Below, piece after piece: positions 40,772 to 48,886 of a stretch of DNA of 64,000 nucleotides. The stretch lies in contig CALMSO010000098.1 in the NCBI GenBank assembly GCA_937872385.1, forward strand, positions 1 through 64,000. The letters are read 5' to 3'. The first letter of the stretch is position 1, and every line of letters starts with the position of its first letter. The translations under genes and the position numbers were made by a program. This DNA is from an uncultured Saprospiraceae bacterium. Its GTDB lineage: Bacteria > Bacteroidota > Bacteroidia > Chitinophagales > Saprospiraceae. The notes beneath the pieces were generated by a model. That model was not told the DNA's origin. It made no database searches and saw only the letters and a program-made list of their open reading frames with translations.

Positions 40772-41950
40772 ATGAAGAATATTTTGTTGGTGAGCAGCGC
40801 CCAAACACGGCCTTTGCTCCTGTGTATATTGTTGCTGGTGGTAGCCAGTGCTTGCAATCATAGCGCGCCCCCTGCGCCGCCAGCCGAGTCAGTCAAATTG
40901 ACAAAATACCCCCGGAATATTATTTTGCTCATCGGAGACGGCATGGGCATCAGCCAGATTACGGCGGCCATGTATGCACATGACGCGCCGCTGGCATTAG
41001 AGCAGTTTCCGATCGTTGGGCTGATCAAAACCTATGCTTCTGACGATCTGATTACGGATTCGGCGGCCGGAGCCACTGCTTTTGCTGCTGGCGTCAAAAC
41101 CTACAATGGTGCCATTGGCGTCAATCAAGATATGGTACCTGTGCCTACCATTCTCGAAGAGGCTGCTGCCCGAGGTATGGCCACTGGTCTGATTGCTACA
41201 TCTTCTATCACACACGCTACGCCTGCGGCCTTCATCGCGCACGTCAAGTACCGGCACATGATGGAGGAAATCGCTGCTGATTTTCTGAAAACTCCAATTG
41301 ACCTGTTCATCGGTGGCGGCAAGAAATACTTCGACCGCCGTGAAAAAGACAACCGCAACCTGTACCGCGAACTACAAACCCAAGGTTATTTAGTGAGCGA
41401 TTATCTGCAAGAAGACCTCTCGAATATCAAGTTGAATGCCGAGCGGCCTTTTGCCTATTTCACCGCTGACGCCGAGCCGCTACCTTTCCAGAGCGGGCGC
41501 GACTATCTGGTGCCGGCCACACGCCTGTCTTTACCTTTTTTAGAAAAACGCAGCCGCGAGGGTTTTTTTTTAATGATTGAAGGCTCGCAAATTGATTGGG
41601 GTGGTCACGCCAACGACTCAGAATACATCATCAGCGAAATGCTTGATTTTGATCAGGCTATCGGTGCGGTGCTCGAATTTGCTAAAGAAAACGGAGAAAC
41701 GCTCGTTATTGTCACTTCCGACCACGAAACCGGCGGCTACGCTATCAATACAGGCTCGGCTATGGGCAATATTCTGGGCGCTTTTACTACCGATAAACAT
41801 ACCGCCACCTTAGTACCTGTGTTTGCTTTCGGACCTGGCGCGGAGTTGTTCGCAGGCACGTATGAAAACACTGCCATTTACGATAAAATGCGCAACGCAC
41901 TCAATTTCAAGGGAATATCTGGCTCGGCGGCTTCCGCCAGTTCTAATTGA
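40772..41950 (+). CDS. Alkaline phosphatase (lipoprotein)
   Basis: 392-residue phosphomonoesterase of the alkaline phosphatase superfamily. Signal peptide II with lipobox VASAC (Cys near residue 29). Metal and nucleophile motifs: ILLIGDGMGISQITAAMY (Asp), TDSAAGATAFAAGVKTYNG with the nucleophilic Ser, SSITHATPAAFIAHV, EGSQIDWGGHANDSEY, VTSDHETGGYA (Asp-His) and DKHTATLVPVFAFGPGAE. It should release phosphate from organic esters at the cell envelope. It starts 33 bp after dprA; co-transcription is possible but not functional linkage. Confidence 0.93.
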   Translation: MKNILLVSSAQTRPLLLCILLLVVASACNHSAPPAPPAESVKLTKYPRNIILLIGDGMGISQITAAMYAHDAPLALEQFPIVGLIKTYASDDLITDSAAGATAFAAGVKTYNGAIGVNQDMVPVPTILEEAAARGMATGLIATSSITHATPAAFIAHVKYRHMMEEIAADFLKTPIDLFIGGGKKYFDRREKDNRNLYRELQTQGYLVSDYLQEDLSNIKLNAERPFAYFTADAEPLPFQSGRDYLVPATRLSLPFLEKRSREGFFLMIEGSQIDWGGHANDSEYIISEMLDFDQAIGAVLEFAKENGETLVIVTSDHETGGYAINTGSAMGNILGAFTTDKHTATLVPVFAFGPGAELFAGTYENTAIYDKMRNALNFKGISGSAASASSN

Positions 41951-41977
41951 TCTTTTTTTACACCCCCACAGCAGGCC

Positions 41978-42400
41978 TCACAGCGCCCATTTTTCGCTGC
42001 GACGATACACCGTACCCTTGAACAAAGCCACTGTTTGTAAGGTTTGATTCTTAATGAGCACCTGATAAACGGCAATTTTGTGCCCCAAGCTCTCCTCTTC
42101 AGCATAAGCCGTAAGCACATCTCCTTCGCGTAAAGACGCGAGGTGCGAAATCGAGGTTTCGATGGAGACTGCCTTGCGGCCGTGCGAATTGGAAGCAAAA
42201 GCCAGCGCGCTGTCGGCTAAGGAATAAGTGATGCCGCCGTGCGCTATGCCAAACCCGTTGAGCATCTCGCGGCGGACGGTCAGGCGCAATACACTACGGC
42301 CAGCATCGGCTTCTATGAGTTCTATACCAAGCCACTGGCTGAAGTAATCTTGTGCGTACATTTGCTGAAAAACTTTGCGTGCGCGTTCTTCGGTAGTCAT
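41978..42400 (-). CDS. PaaI-type hotdog thioesterase
   Basis: 140 residues from the ATG at 42400 (MTTEERARKVFQQMYAQDYFSQWLGIELIEA). Single hotdog domain with the active-site segment NGFGIAHGGITYSLADSALAFASNSHG, in which HGG and the Asp of LAD are the catalytic elements of PaaI. PaaI hydrolyses phenylacetyl-CoA-type thioesters. No paa genes are near. An upstream in-frame start would add 26 residues unlike the family. Confidence 0.9.
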   Translation of the reverse strand: MTTEERARKVFQQMYAQDYFSQWLGIELIEADAGRSVLRLTVRREMLNGFGIAHGGITYSLADSALAFASNSHGRKAVSIETSISHLASLREGDVLTAYAEEESLGHKIAVYQVLIKNQTLQTVALFKGTVYRRSEKWAL

Positions 42401-42542
42401 AAATTCGGTTTTGTGTAGCAATTTAAAATAAAAAGCGTAAATTGTGTGACGGATAAGCTGAAAACTTGCCGAATGCATTGCTTTCCGGAGGCAATAAAAA
42501 ATTCAGCTTTGTCAATTGGCAGACAGCAGTTGTTTTGTCAGC

Positions 42543-42550
42543 TAATTTTG
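42543..42550 (+). promoter_or_regulatory. Putative -7 box TAATTTTG of the ECF sigma operon
   Basis: Perfect TAnnTTTG match about 84 nt before the GTG start of the sigma factor gene; a TTG lies 24 nt upstream (42516-42518), slightly longer than ideal spacing. Confidence 0.5.
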
Positions 42551-42633
42551 CCCAAGAAACCGCCTCAAGTTTGGCAATATAAAGGCAATTTGCAACAACC
42601 ATTTGGAGTTTTATAGAAAATAAACGCCACCAC

Positions 42634-43170
42634 GTGAGTGAACAGGACCTGATAGCAGGGTGTCTGCGCGAAAATCGGGAGTGCCAGGCAGTAGTCTTTC
42701 AGCGGTATGCAGGAAAGATGCTATCCGTGTGTATGCGCTACGCCCGCCATCGCATGGAAGCGGAAGATATGCTTCAGGATGCCTTCATCCGGGTATTCGA
42801 TCACATTGGCCAGTTTCAATATCATGGCTCCTTTGAAGGCTGGATACGGCGTATTGTAGTGAATACTGCGCTGAAAAAATACCAGCAAAAAAGTTTTCGA
42901 GATGAAGTTATTGGCATTGAGGAAGGGTACGATTTGCAGTTGGAGCCCTCGATTTATGCCGATTTGCACGAGGAAGAGTTGCTCAATCTGATTGCACAAT
43001 TGCCCGACGGTTATCGTGTGGTCTTCAATTTATACGCCATCGAAGGATACAGCCACGCTGAAATTGGGCAGATGCTGGGCATTGAAGAAAGCACTTCGCG
43101 TACGCAGTTGCTCAAGGCGCGCCGAATCCTGCAAGACCAAATTGTGAAAATGCAAAAAATAGCGGTATGA
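42634..43170 (+). CDS. RNA polymerase sigma factor, sigma-70/ECF family
   Basis: 178 residues starting at a GTG (MSEQDLIAGCLRENRECQAVVFQRYAGKML). Region 2 is at about residues 20-85 (MRYARHRMEAEDMLQDAFIRVFDHIGQFQYHGSFEGWIRRI), region 4 at about 120-175 (LPDGYRVVFNLYAIEGYSHAEIGQMLGIEESTSRTQLLKARRIL). This is the classical two-domain ECF sigma of Bacteroidota that directs expression of surface functions under control of a membrane partner. Its stop overlaps the start of the next gene (ATGA), giving translational coupling with the barrel protein that probably senses or restrains it. Confidence 0.95.
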   Translation: MSEQDLIAGCLRENRECQAVVFQRYAGKMLSVCMRYARHRMEAEDMLQDAFIRVFDHIGQFQYHGSFEGWIRRIVVNTALKKYQQKSFRDEVIGIEEGYDLQLEPSIYADLHEEELLNLIAQLPDGYRVVFNLYAIEGYSHAEIGQMLGIEESTSRTQLLKARRILQDQIVKMQKIAV

Positions 43171-44450
43171 GCCGACGATTACATCCCATTGACGAGGTCT
43201 TTCGCCAAAAGCTGGCGCAGCACTCCGCCGAAACGCCACACCACCTGTGGGAGCGTATTGATCGGGAGCGCAATGCGCGAATGGCTCGTCGGCACAGGCT
43301 ACAACAGCGTTATGCACTGGCGGCATTGTTGGTGATTGGTCTGGGTGCTGGCATCATGTCTTGGTATGCCAAAATAGAGGTATCGCCCACGTTGGGTAGT
43401 TTCCCGCTGCCCGAAGAACCAGTATTGCTCGCCGAAGCCTGCCCGCCCGCGGCCACACCGCCGCCGCAGCCCATCGCCATTGCCAAGCCGGAATCAAAGC
43501 CGCAACGCACGCTGCTGGCGGTAGTGCCATTGCCAGAAGCTGAACTACAACCCGTCGCCAGCTTGAACAACCAGCTGAACGAAGCCACACTACTGGAGCT
43601 GCCAACTGCATCCTACAGCGCCCTAAACGCCGCCTTGCAGATGAGTATGCTCCCTTTGCTACTGCAGGAAGTGCAATCAGCGCCGCTTCCTATGCCCCGC
43701 GCCTCCGGCTGCGCGTCTTTTACCGGCGGAAAATTCAAGTTCTACTTCGATGCGATGGCAGCACCCAGCATGGCGCTGCGCAGCCTGAAACCCACGGATG
43801 AAAACTACGCCCCCTATGCCGATAGCCGCCGCGCCACCGAGCTGCCGCGCTACACCTATGGGGCTGCTTTGCAACTTTCGGCGGTTTATAATAATACTTG
43901 GGCGCTACGTTCAGGCGTGCACTATTCCGAAATCCGGGAGCGCTTTGCCTACACCATTGAGAATGAAGTACGCACCATTATCACCAACATTTATGGTCAA
44001 AATGGCACCATTATCGGCACGGATACGACGATTGAAGCCAATGCCCGTCAGGTGGTGGCCAACAACCGCTACCGTACGCTGAATATTCCGATTATATTAG
44101 GATACGAAAAAAATTTCAACCGTTTTAGCTTGAGTATCAATGGTGGAGCTTCAATCAACATTCTTTTTGAACCGAATGGAGAATTTCTATCCCCGAAAGA
44201 TAACCGCCCCGTTACTTTTTCTAACGACACCCGAGCTGAGGCCGCTTACCCCGCCTTCCGCGAAGGGCTGGGGCTGAGTTTTTACGGGAGCGTCGGGGTG
44301 CAATATTACCTCAGTCCGCGTTTGCAATTGCTGGTAGAGCCGCATGTTAATGCTTTTACCCGCTCGTTTACTCGGGAGGATTTTATGACCGACCAGCGCT
44401 ATCTGACTGCCGGGGTCTTCGTAGGGCTGCGGCATCAGTTCCAATTGTAG
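43167..44450 (+). CDS. Membrane-anchored protein with outer-membrane-barrel-like C-terminus
   Basis: 427 residues, starting inside the sigma-factor stop (ATGA). The N-terminal ~45 residues are cytoplasmic and basic (HHLWERIDRERNARMARRHRLQQR), then one membrane helix (ALAALLVIGLGAGIMSW), a Pro/Ala linker (~75-190), and a C-terminal ~230 residues of alternating strands typical of outer-membrane beta-barrels of the OMP_b-brl type (YTYGAALQLSAVYNNTWALRSGVHYSEI, TLNIPIILGYEKNFNRFSLSINGGASI, FYGSVGVQYYLSPRLQLLVEPHV, final residue Leu after HQFQ). Coupling to the sigma gene suggests an anti-sigma-like regulator that spans the envelope, but how one chain would sit in both membranes is unclear. Confidence 0.8.
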   Translation: MSRRLHPIDEVFRQKLAQHSAETPHHLWERIDRERNARMARRHRLQQRYALAALLVIGLGAGIMSWYAKIEVSPTLGSFPLPEEPVLLAEACPPAATPPPQPIAIAKPESKPQRTLLAVVPLPEAELQPVASLNNQLNEATLLELPTASYSALNAALQMSMLPLLLQEVQSAPLPMPRASGCASFTGGKFKFYFDAMAAPSMALRSLKPTDENYAPYADSRRATELPRYTYGAALQLSAVYNNTWALRSGVHYSEIRERFAYTIENEVRTIITNIYGQNGTIIGTDTTIEANARQVVANNRYRTLNIPIILGYEKNFNRFSLSINGGASINILFEPNGEFLSPKDNRPVTFSNDTRAEAAYPAFREGLGLSFYGSVGVQYYLSPRLQLLVEPHVNAFTRSFTREDFMTDQRYLTAGVFVGLRHQFQL

Positions 44451-44462
44451 CAACTATCCACA

Positions 44463-44485
44463 AGCAAGGCAATCCCTTGTTTTTT
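44463..44485 (+). terminator. Intrinsic terminator of the sigma-barrel operon
   Basis: AGCAAGG (44463-44469) pairs with CCTTGTT (44475-44481, one G-U) around a 5-nt loop and runs into TTTTT. It starts 13 bp after the stop codon. Confidence 0.7.
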
Positions 44486-44735
44486 AACGGATAAAAGCGC
44501 GTAGTTTTGTCCAGAGTTCTCTATTTTCACACCCTGTAATACCCTTCTACTAACCTACTTCGCCTCAGTTATATAATTTGGCGATGCCCGAACTAATGAA
44601 TCGTTAATTAGTAACCATTTCCTTTTTTACAAAAAAGAACTGTAACTCCATTTTCTATTTGTAAAATCGCGGTTCGTTGATGTAGTAGTCTTGTGAAATG
44701 CCTGTTTGTATTTTTTTGGAAAAATTTATAATACC

Positions 44736-47700
44736 ATGACAACCAAGCCGATTAAACTCTGCGTCATCATTTTTATGGCTGCGCTCAGCCTGCATGCACA
44801 ACCAGCAAATACCCTTACGGGAACTCTCGGATTTATTGAAAACAAAGGACAGATACAAGACCCGAACGGCGACGCTGCGGCGTATGTGCAATACCTATTA
44901 CCAGTGAGCAATGGACTGACAATACAATTGAAAAACAATGGATTCAGCTACGATACCTACCTAAGAACAACCGACGAGCAAGGCGCACCTTGGTATCAAT
45001 ACCACCGTATAGATGTAGAACTGCTTGGCGCCAGTCCTACTGCCCAACTGATACCGGCAGCTCCGGCCCCAGATGTATTGCATTATTATACCCATCAGGC
45101 AGCGGTGCAAGTAAAACATTTTCAGAAGGTTACTTATAAGAATATTTATCCGAGTATTGACCTTGAGTTCAAGGTACATGCAGCAGCCGACAAACCGGTA
45201 GAATACAATTTCATCCTCCATCCGGGGGCTTGTGTGAGCGATATACGCTTGCGTTATACGGGAGCAATGGCAGCAACCCTGCTCAATGGCCAGCTACAAT
45301 TGCGCGTAGCGCATGGGCACCTCACCGAGCACATCCCGCTCAGCTACTGGGCAGAGAACGGGCAAGTAGAGGAGATTCGCTATCAAATCATCCAGCCATT
45401 TGCCGAAAGGCAGGGAGTAGGCAGCATTCTAGTAGGTTTTAGCGAGCCTGTACAATATCTTGCGCAGACCTTGATTATTGACCCTATTCCGCGCCTCGAC
45501 TGGGGCACTTACCTCGGCGGTACAGACGACGACGGCGCCCGCGACATGACGCTCGATGCGGCAGGCAATGTATATATAATCGGTTCGACCAATTCGCCCA
45601 ATGCCATGGCTACCGCAGGCACGCACCAGCAGGCAGTGGGCGGCAGCTTCGATGTGTTTATAAGCAAATTCAACAACGACGGAGCACGGCTCTGGAGTAC
45701 CTATTATGGTGGCAGTGGCAATGATTTTGGGCAGCATATCGCTACGGATGCACAAGGTAATGTATATGTAACCGGAGCTACGGATTCACCCAACGGAATG
45801 GCTACGCCCGGTGCAGCGCAGGAGACACCTAATGGGCAAGGAGATGCCTTTGCTGCAAAATTTACCACCGACGGAGCGCAACTCTGGGGCACTTATGCTG
45901 GCGGTAGCGATTTTGATTTTGGTAATGGAATAGCCGTAGATGCTCAGGGCAACGCTTTTATTATTGGCTGGACAAGCTCGTCCGATGCCATTTCCACGCC
46001 CGGTGCGCACCAGACCATCCTTGGCGGCGGCGACGATATGTTTTTAATAAAATACAACACCAATGGCCAGCGGCAATGGGGCACCTACATCGGCGGCAAT
46101 AGCCAAGAAATTGGTTTGCAAGTCAAAACAACTGCTACCGGCAGGGTGGTGGTGGCCGGCTCTACCGCTACCGAAACCGGCATGACGACACCCGGCGCGC
46201 ATCAAACGGTGTATGGCGGCGGCTTTTCGGATGCCTATCTCGCACAGTTCACCACGGACGGCGTACGCGAGTGGAGCACGTACATTGGCGGTAGCGAAGG
46301 TGAATTTGGCGATGCCTTAGCTATTGATGCCCTTGGCAATATCTACATCGGTGGGCCTTGCACTTCTACCAATGGGTTGGCTACCCCCGGCGGGCACCAG
46401 CCCCTTGCCGGTGGCGGCTCGGACGCTTTTCTCATCAAATTCAACAATGCCGGCGAGCGGCAATGGGGGACTTACTACGGCGGTATCAATGACGAGGCGG
46501 CCTATGGCCTTACTACAGATATTGAAAATAACGTTTATCTGACCGGATTTACACGTTCTGATAACAATATTGCTACGCCAGAAGCGCACCAAACTAATTT
46601 TGCCGGCGGCGAATGGGATGCTTTTTTAGTAAAATTTACTGCCGATGGCCAACGACTCTGGGGGTCTTACTACGGCGGCCCTGAGCGCGACCAAAGCTAC
46701 GCCATTGCCGTGGATGCTGACCAACAGGTCTTTATCGCAGGTATTACTGGCTCGGCTACGGGCATCAGCACGCCGGGAGCGCATCAATCCACATTTGGCG
46801 GAGCTCCTGCCGATGCCTTTGTAGCAAGGTTTGCGCCTTGCACCGACCCCGTTTTGAATATTCCTAATGGCGGTTTTATTTGCGAGAATGCGCCTTTTGT
46901 ATTAGAACTTGAGCTTTCCGGCGGTGGGCCCTACACCTTAATTTATACCATTGATGGGATAGAACAAGCACCTATTACTACTACGGATTCGCCTTTCTTT
47001 TTTAGCCTTGAGGCAAATGAATGGCAGGATTCGGTGGTGTTTACCGAAGTACGAACAAGCGAGTGTACAGGGGAGATTACCGGCATTCCTTTTGTAAGAA
47101 AAGTACGCGCCATCAGTCATGCGGAGCCAGTTGTCAATTGCGATATTAATGACGGCACTTATACCGTTTCCGTCACCTTGTCCGGTGGCGAAGGCAATTA
47201 TGTATTAGTAGAACCAACCACTGGTTTCATCAACGACAGCATTTATACCAGCGCGCCCATTGCTATTGACATAGACTACCTCATTATGCTGACATCTGGT
47301 TTGTCTTGCGATACCATTACCATCAGTGGCTCGCCGAATTGCACTTCCGACTGTAGCGGCTTGCCGAACATCATTATCAATAGCAATAGCCCGCTTTGCG
47401 CAGATGAAGCATTGAACCTGAGCGCTACAGCTGTGACGGGACTTACCTACGCCTGGACTGGCCCCGACGGCTTCAGCGCGGATGTACCCGATCCGGTTCG
47501 GAATGAAGCGGTGCCTGGAGTTTACACCCTTATTGTAGCAGATGCCAATGACTGCCGCGACACACTCAGCCTTACGGTGGAGGTAAATCCGCTACCAATT
47601 GTAACCGCCAGTGCCGACAACGCGGCCGCTTGTTCTGGTGCTTCTATTACTTTAATGGCCACTGGTGGGCAAAGCTATGTCTGGATTGGCCCTAACGGTT

Positions 47701-48773
47701 TTGGCTCAGATGCGCAAAATCCAGTTTTGAACAACGTCAGCGCCACCAATTCTGGGGTTTATATCGTAGCCGCTACCGATGCCAACGGCTGCGCGAACAC
47801 GGCCTCCGTCACGCTCGCCATCACGCCACTGCCCGATGTGGTAGCCCAGGGCAACAGCCCAGTTTGTGAAGGTGATGCTATCAGTCTGATGGCTTCCGGC
47901 GGGGCTACCTACAGTTGGACGGGGCCAAACGGCTTTAGTAGTAACCAACCCAACCCGGTACTTACCAACGTCAACAAAGCAGCGGGCGGTGATTATTTAG
48001 TTGTAATCAGTGACGGAGCCGGCTGCTCCACAACGCTTGCCTTAGAAATTGCAGTGATAGAATCGCCTTTGGTCAATATTAGCGGCCCGGGGCCCCTGTG
48101 CGCAGGAGGCAGCGCTACCATCACGGCTACTGGCGGCAGCACCTACCTCTGGAATACCGGAGCTACTACGAGTGCCATCACGATAAGCCCCGAAACCACG
48201 ACTACTTACAGCGTTGTAGCGGCCATTGGCGCTTGTCAGGATTCGGCTTCTTTCAGTGTGGTAGTGACACCTCGCCCTGTTTTACAACTGAGCGCTCCGG
48301 TCACCATCCGGCGTGGCCAAAGCACCGAACTGCAAGCTACTGGCGCAGATACTTACACTTGGACGCCTGCCGAAGGCTTGAGTTGTACCGATTGCCCCAA
48401 TCCCATAGCTACTCCAGAGAGCACCACCAATTATTGTGTGACGGGCACAATTGGTACCTGCGAAGCAACTGCCTGCGTGACGGTGCGGGTGGACAATCGC
48501 TGCCCGATTTATGCGCCTAATGTTTTTAGTCCCAATGGCGATGGTATCAACGACGAATGGTGCGTACTCAGCGAGTGCCTGCAAAGCGCCACACTGCGCA
48601 TTTTCGATCGCTGGGGCAATGTAGTTTTTAGTACTACCGGCAGCACGCCCTGCTGGGACGGCAACATCAATGGCACGGCCGCACCCATAGGCGTATATGT
48701 GTATAGCCTTGACGGTCAGTTAGATGGCGATAATCCCGTCAATGAAAGTGGCGATTTTGTTCTAATCAGATAA
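44736..48773 (+). CDS. Giant SBBP-repeat protein with T9SS type B sorting domain
   Basis: 1345 residues from the ATG at 44736 (MTTKPIKLCVIIFMAALSLHAQ, signal peptide); a TTG at 44706 is less likely. Domains: N-terminal domain to ~250 (FIENKGQIQDPNGDAAAYVQYL, found in front of SBBP repeats), seven SBBP beta-propeller repeats of ~64 residues at ~255-705 (each with WGTYLGGxxxD...D..GNVY.tG.T), a beta-rich region to ~880, then five Ig/PKD-like repeats (SPLCADEALNLSA, YAWTGPDGFS). The C-terminal ~90 residues (APNVFSPNGDGINDEW, LRIFDRWGNVVFS, WDGNINGTAAPIGVYVYSL) are the gliding-motility-associated sorting domain. It should be secreted by the type IX system and may be an adhesin. Confidence 0.93.
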   Translation: MTTKPIKLCVIIFMAALSLHAQPANTLTGTLGFIENKGQIQDPNGDAAAYVQYLLPVSNGLTIQLKNNGFSYDTYLRTTDEQGAPWYQYHRIDVELLGASPTAQLIPAAPAPDVLHYYTHQAAVQVKHFQKVTYKNIYPSIDLEFKVHAAADKPVEYNFILHPGACVSDIRLRYTGAMAATLLNGQLQLRVAHGHLTEHIPLSYWAENGQVEEIRYQIIQPFAERQGVGSILVGFSEPVQYLAQTLIIDPIPRLDWGTYLGGTDDDGARDMTLDAAGNVYIIGSTNSPNAMATAGTHQQAVGGSFDVFISKFNNDGARLWSTYYGGSGNDFGQHIATDAQGNVYVTGATDSPNGMATPGAAQETPNGQGDAFAAKFTTDGAQLWGTYAGGSDFDFGNGIAVDAQGNAFIIGWTSSSDAISTPGAHQTILGGGDDMFLIKYNTNGQRQWGTYIGGNSQEIGLQVKTTATGRVVVAGSTATETGMTTPGAHQTVYGGGFSDAYLAQFTTDGVREWSTYIGGSEGEFGDALAIDALGNIYIGGPCTSTNGLATPGGHQPLAGGGSDAFLIKFNNAGERQWGTYYGGINDEAAYGLTTDIENNVYLTGFTRSDNNIATPEAHQTNFAGGEWDAFLVKFTADGQRLWGSYYGGPERDQSYAIAVDADQQVFIAGITGSATGISTPGAHQSTFGGAPADAFVARFAPCTDPVLNIPNGGFICENAPFVLELELSGGGPYTLIYTIDGIEQAPITTTDSPFFFSLEANEWQDSVVFTEVRTSECTGEITGIPFVRKVRAISHAEPVVNCDINDGTYTVSVTLSGGEGNYVLVEPTTGFINDSIYTSAPIAIDIDYLIMLTSGLSCDTITISGSPNCTSDCSGLPNIIINSNSPLCADEALNLSATAVTGLTYAWTGPDGFSADVPDPVRNEAVPGVYTLIVADANDCRDTLSLTVEVNPLPIVTASADNAAACSGASITLMATGGQSYVWIGPNGFGSDAQNPVLNNVSATNSGVYIVAATDANGCANTASVTLAITPLPDVVAQGNSPVCEGDAISLMASGGATYSWTGPNGFSSNQPNPVLTNVNKAAGGDYLVVISDGAGCSTTLALEIAVIESPLVNISGPGPLCAGGSATITATGGSTYLWNTGATTSAITISPETTTTYSVVAAIGACQDSASFSVVVTPRPVLQLSAPVTIRRGQSTELQATGADTYTWTPAEGLSCTDCPNPIATPESTTNYCVTGTIGTCEATACVTVRVDNRCPIYAPNVFSPNGDGINDEWCVLSECLQSATLRIFDRWGNVVFSTTGSTPCWDGNINGTAAPIGVYVYSLDGQLDGDNPVNESGDFVLIR
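45498..46830 (+). repeat. Seven coding SBBP repeats, period ~192 bp
   Basis: Units begin near 45498, 45690, 45882, 46074, 46269, 46461 and 46655, each starting with a codon block for Trp-Gly/Ser-(Thr/Ser)-Tyr-x-Gly-Gly. DNA identity between neighbours is patchy but high in the TGGGGCAC.TAC and GG.GC.GG blocks, so unit number may vary by recombination. Confidence 0.8.
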
Positions 48774-48839
48774 AAAGGCTGCGCTCGTACTTAGCCCCTG
48801 GAATTTTTTTTCATATCCATCGGCTTTCCGTATCTTGCC

Positions 48840-48885
48840 TGTCCTCAAACCCCTAAACCATTCACCCTCTAAACCTTTCACCCTC
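48840..48885. repeat. Pyrimidine-rich CACCCTCTAAACC tract
   Basis: Three near-copies of (T)CACCCTCTAAACC-like sequence directly in front of ligA, ending just before its ATG. The type matches the CT-rich tract near 4550-4620 and the opposite-strand tract near 36025-36072. Confidence 0.6.
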
Positions 48886-48886
48886 T

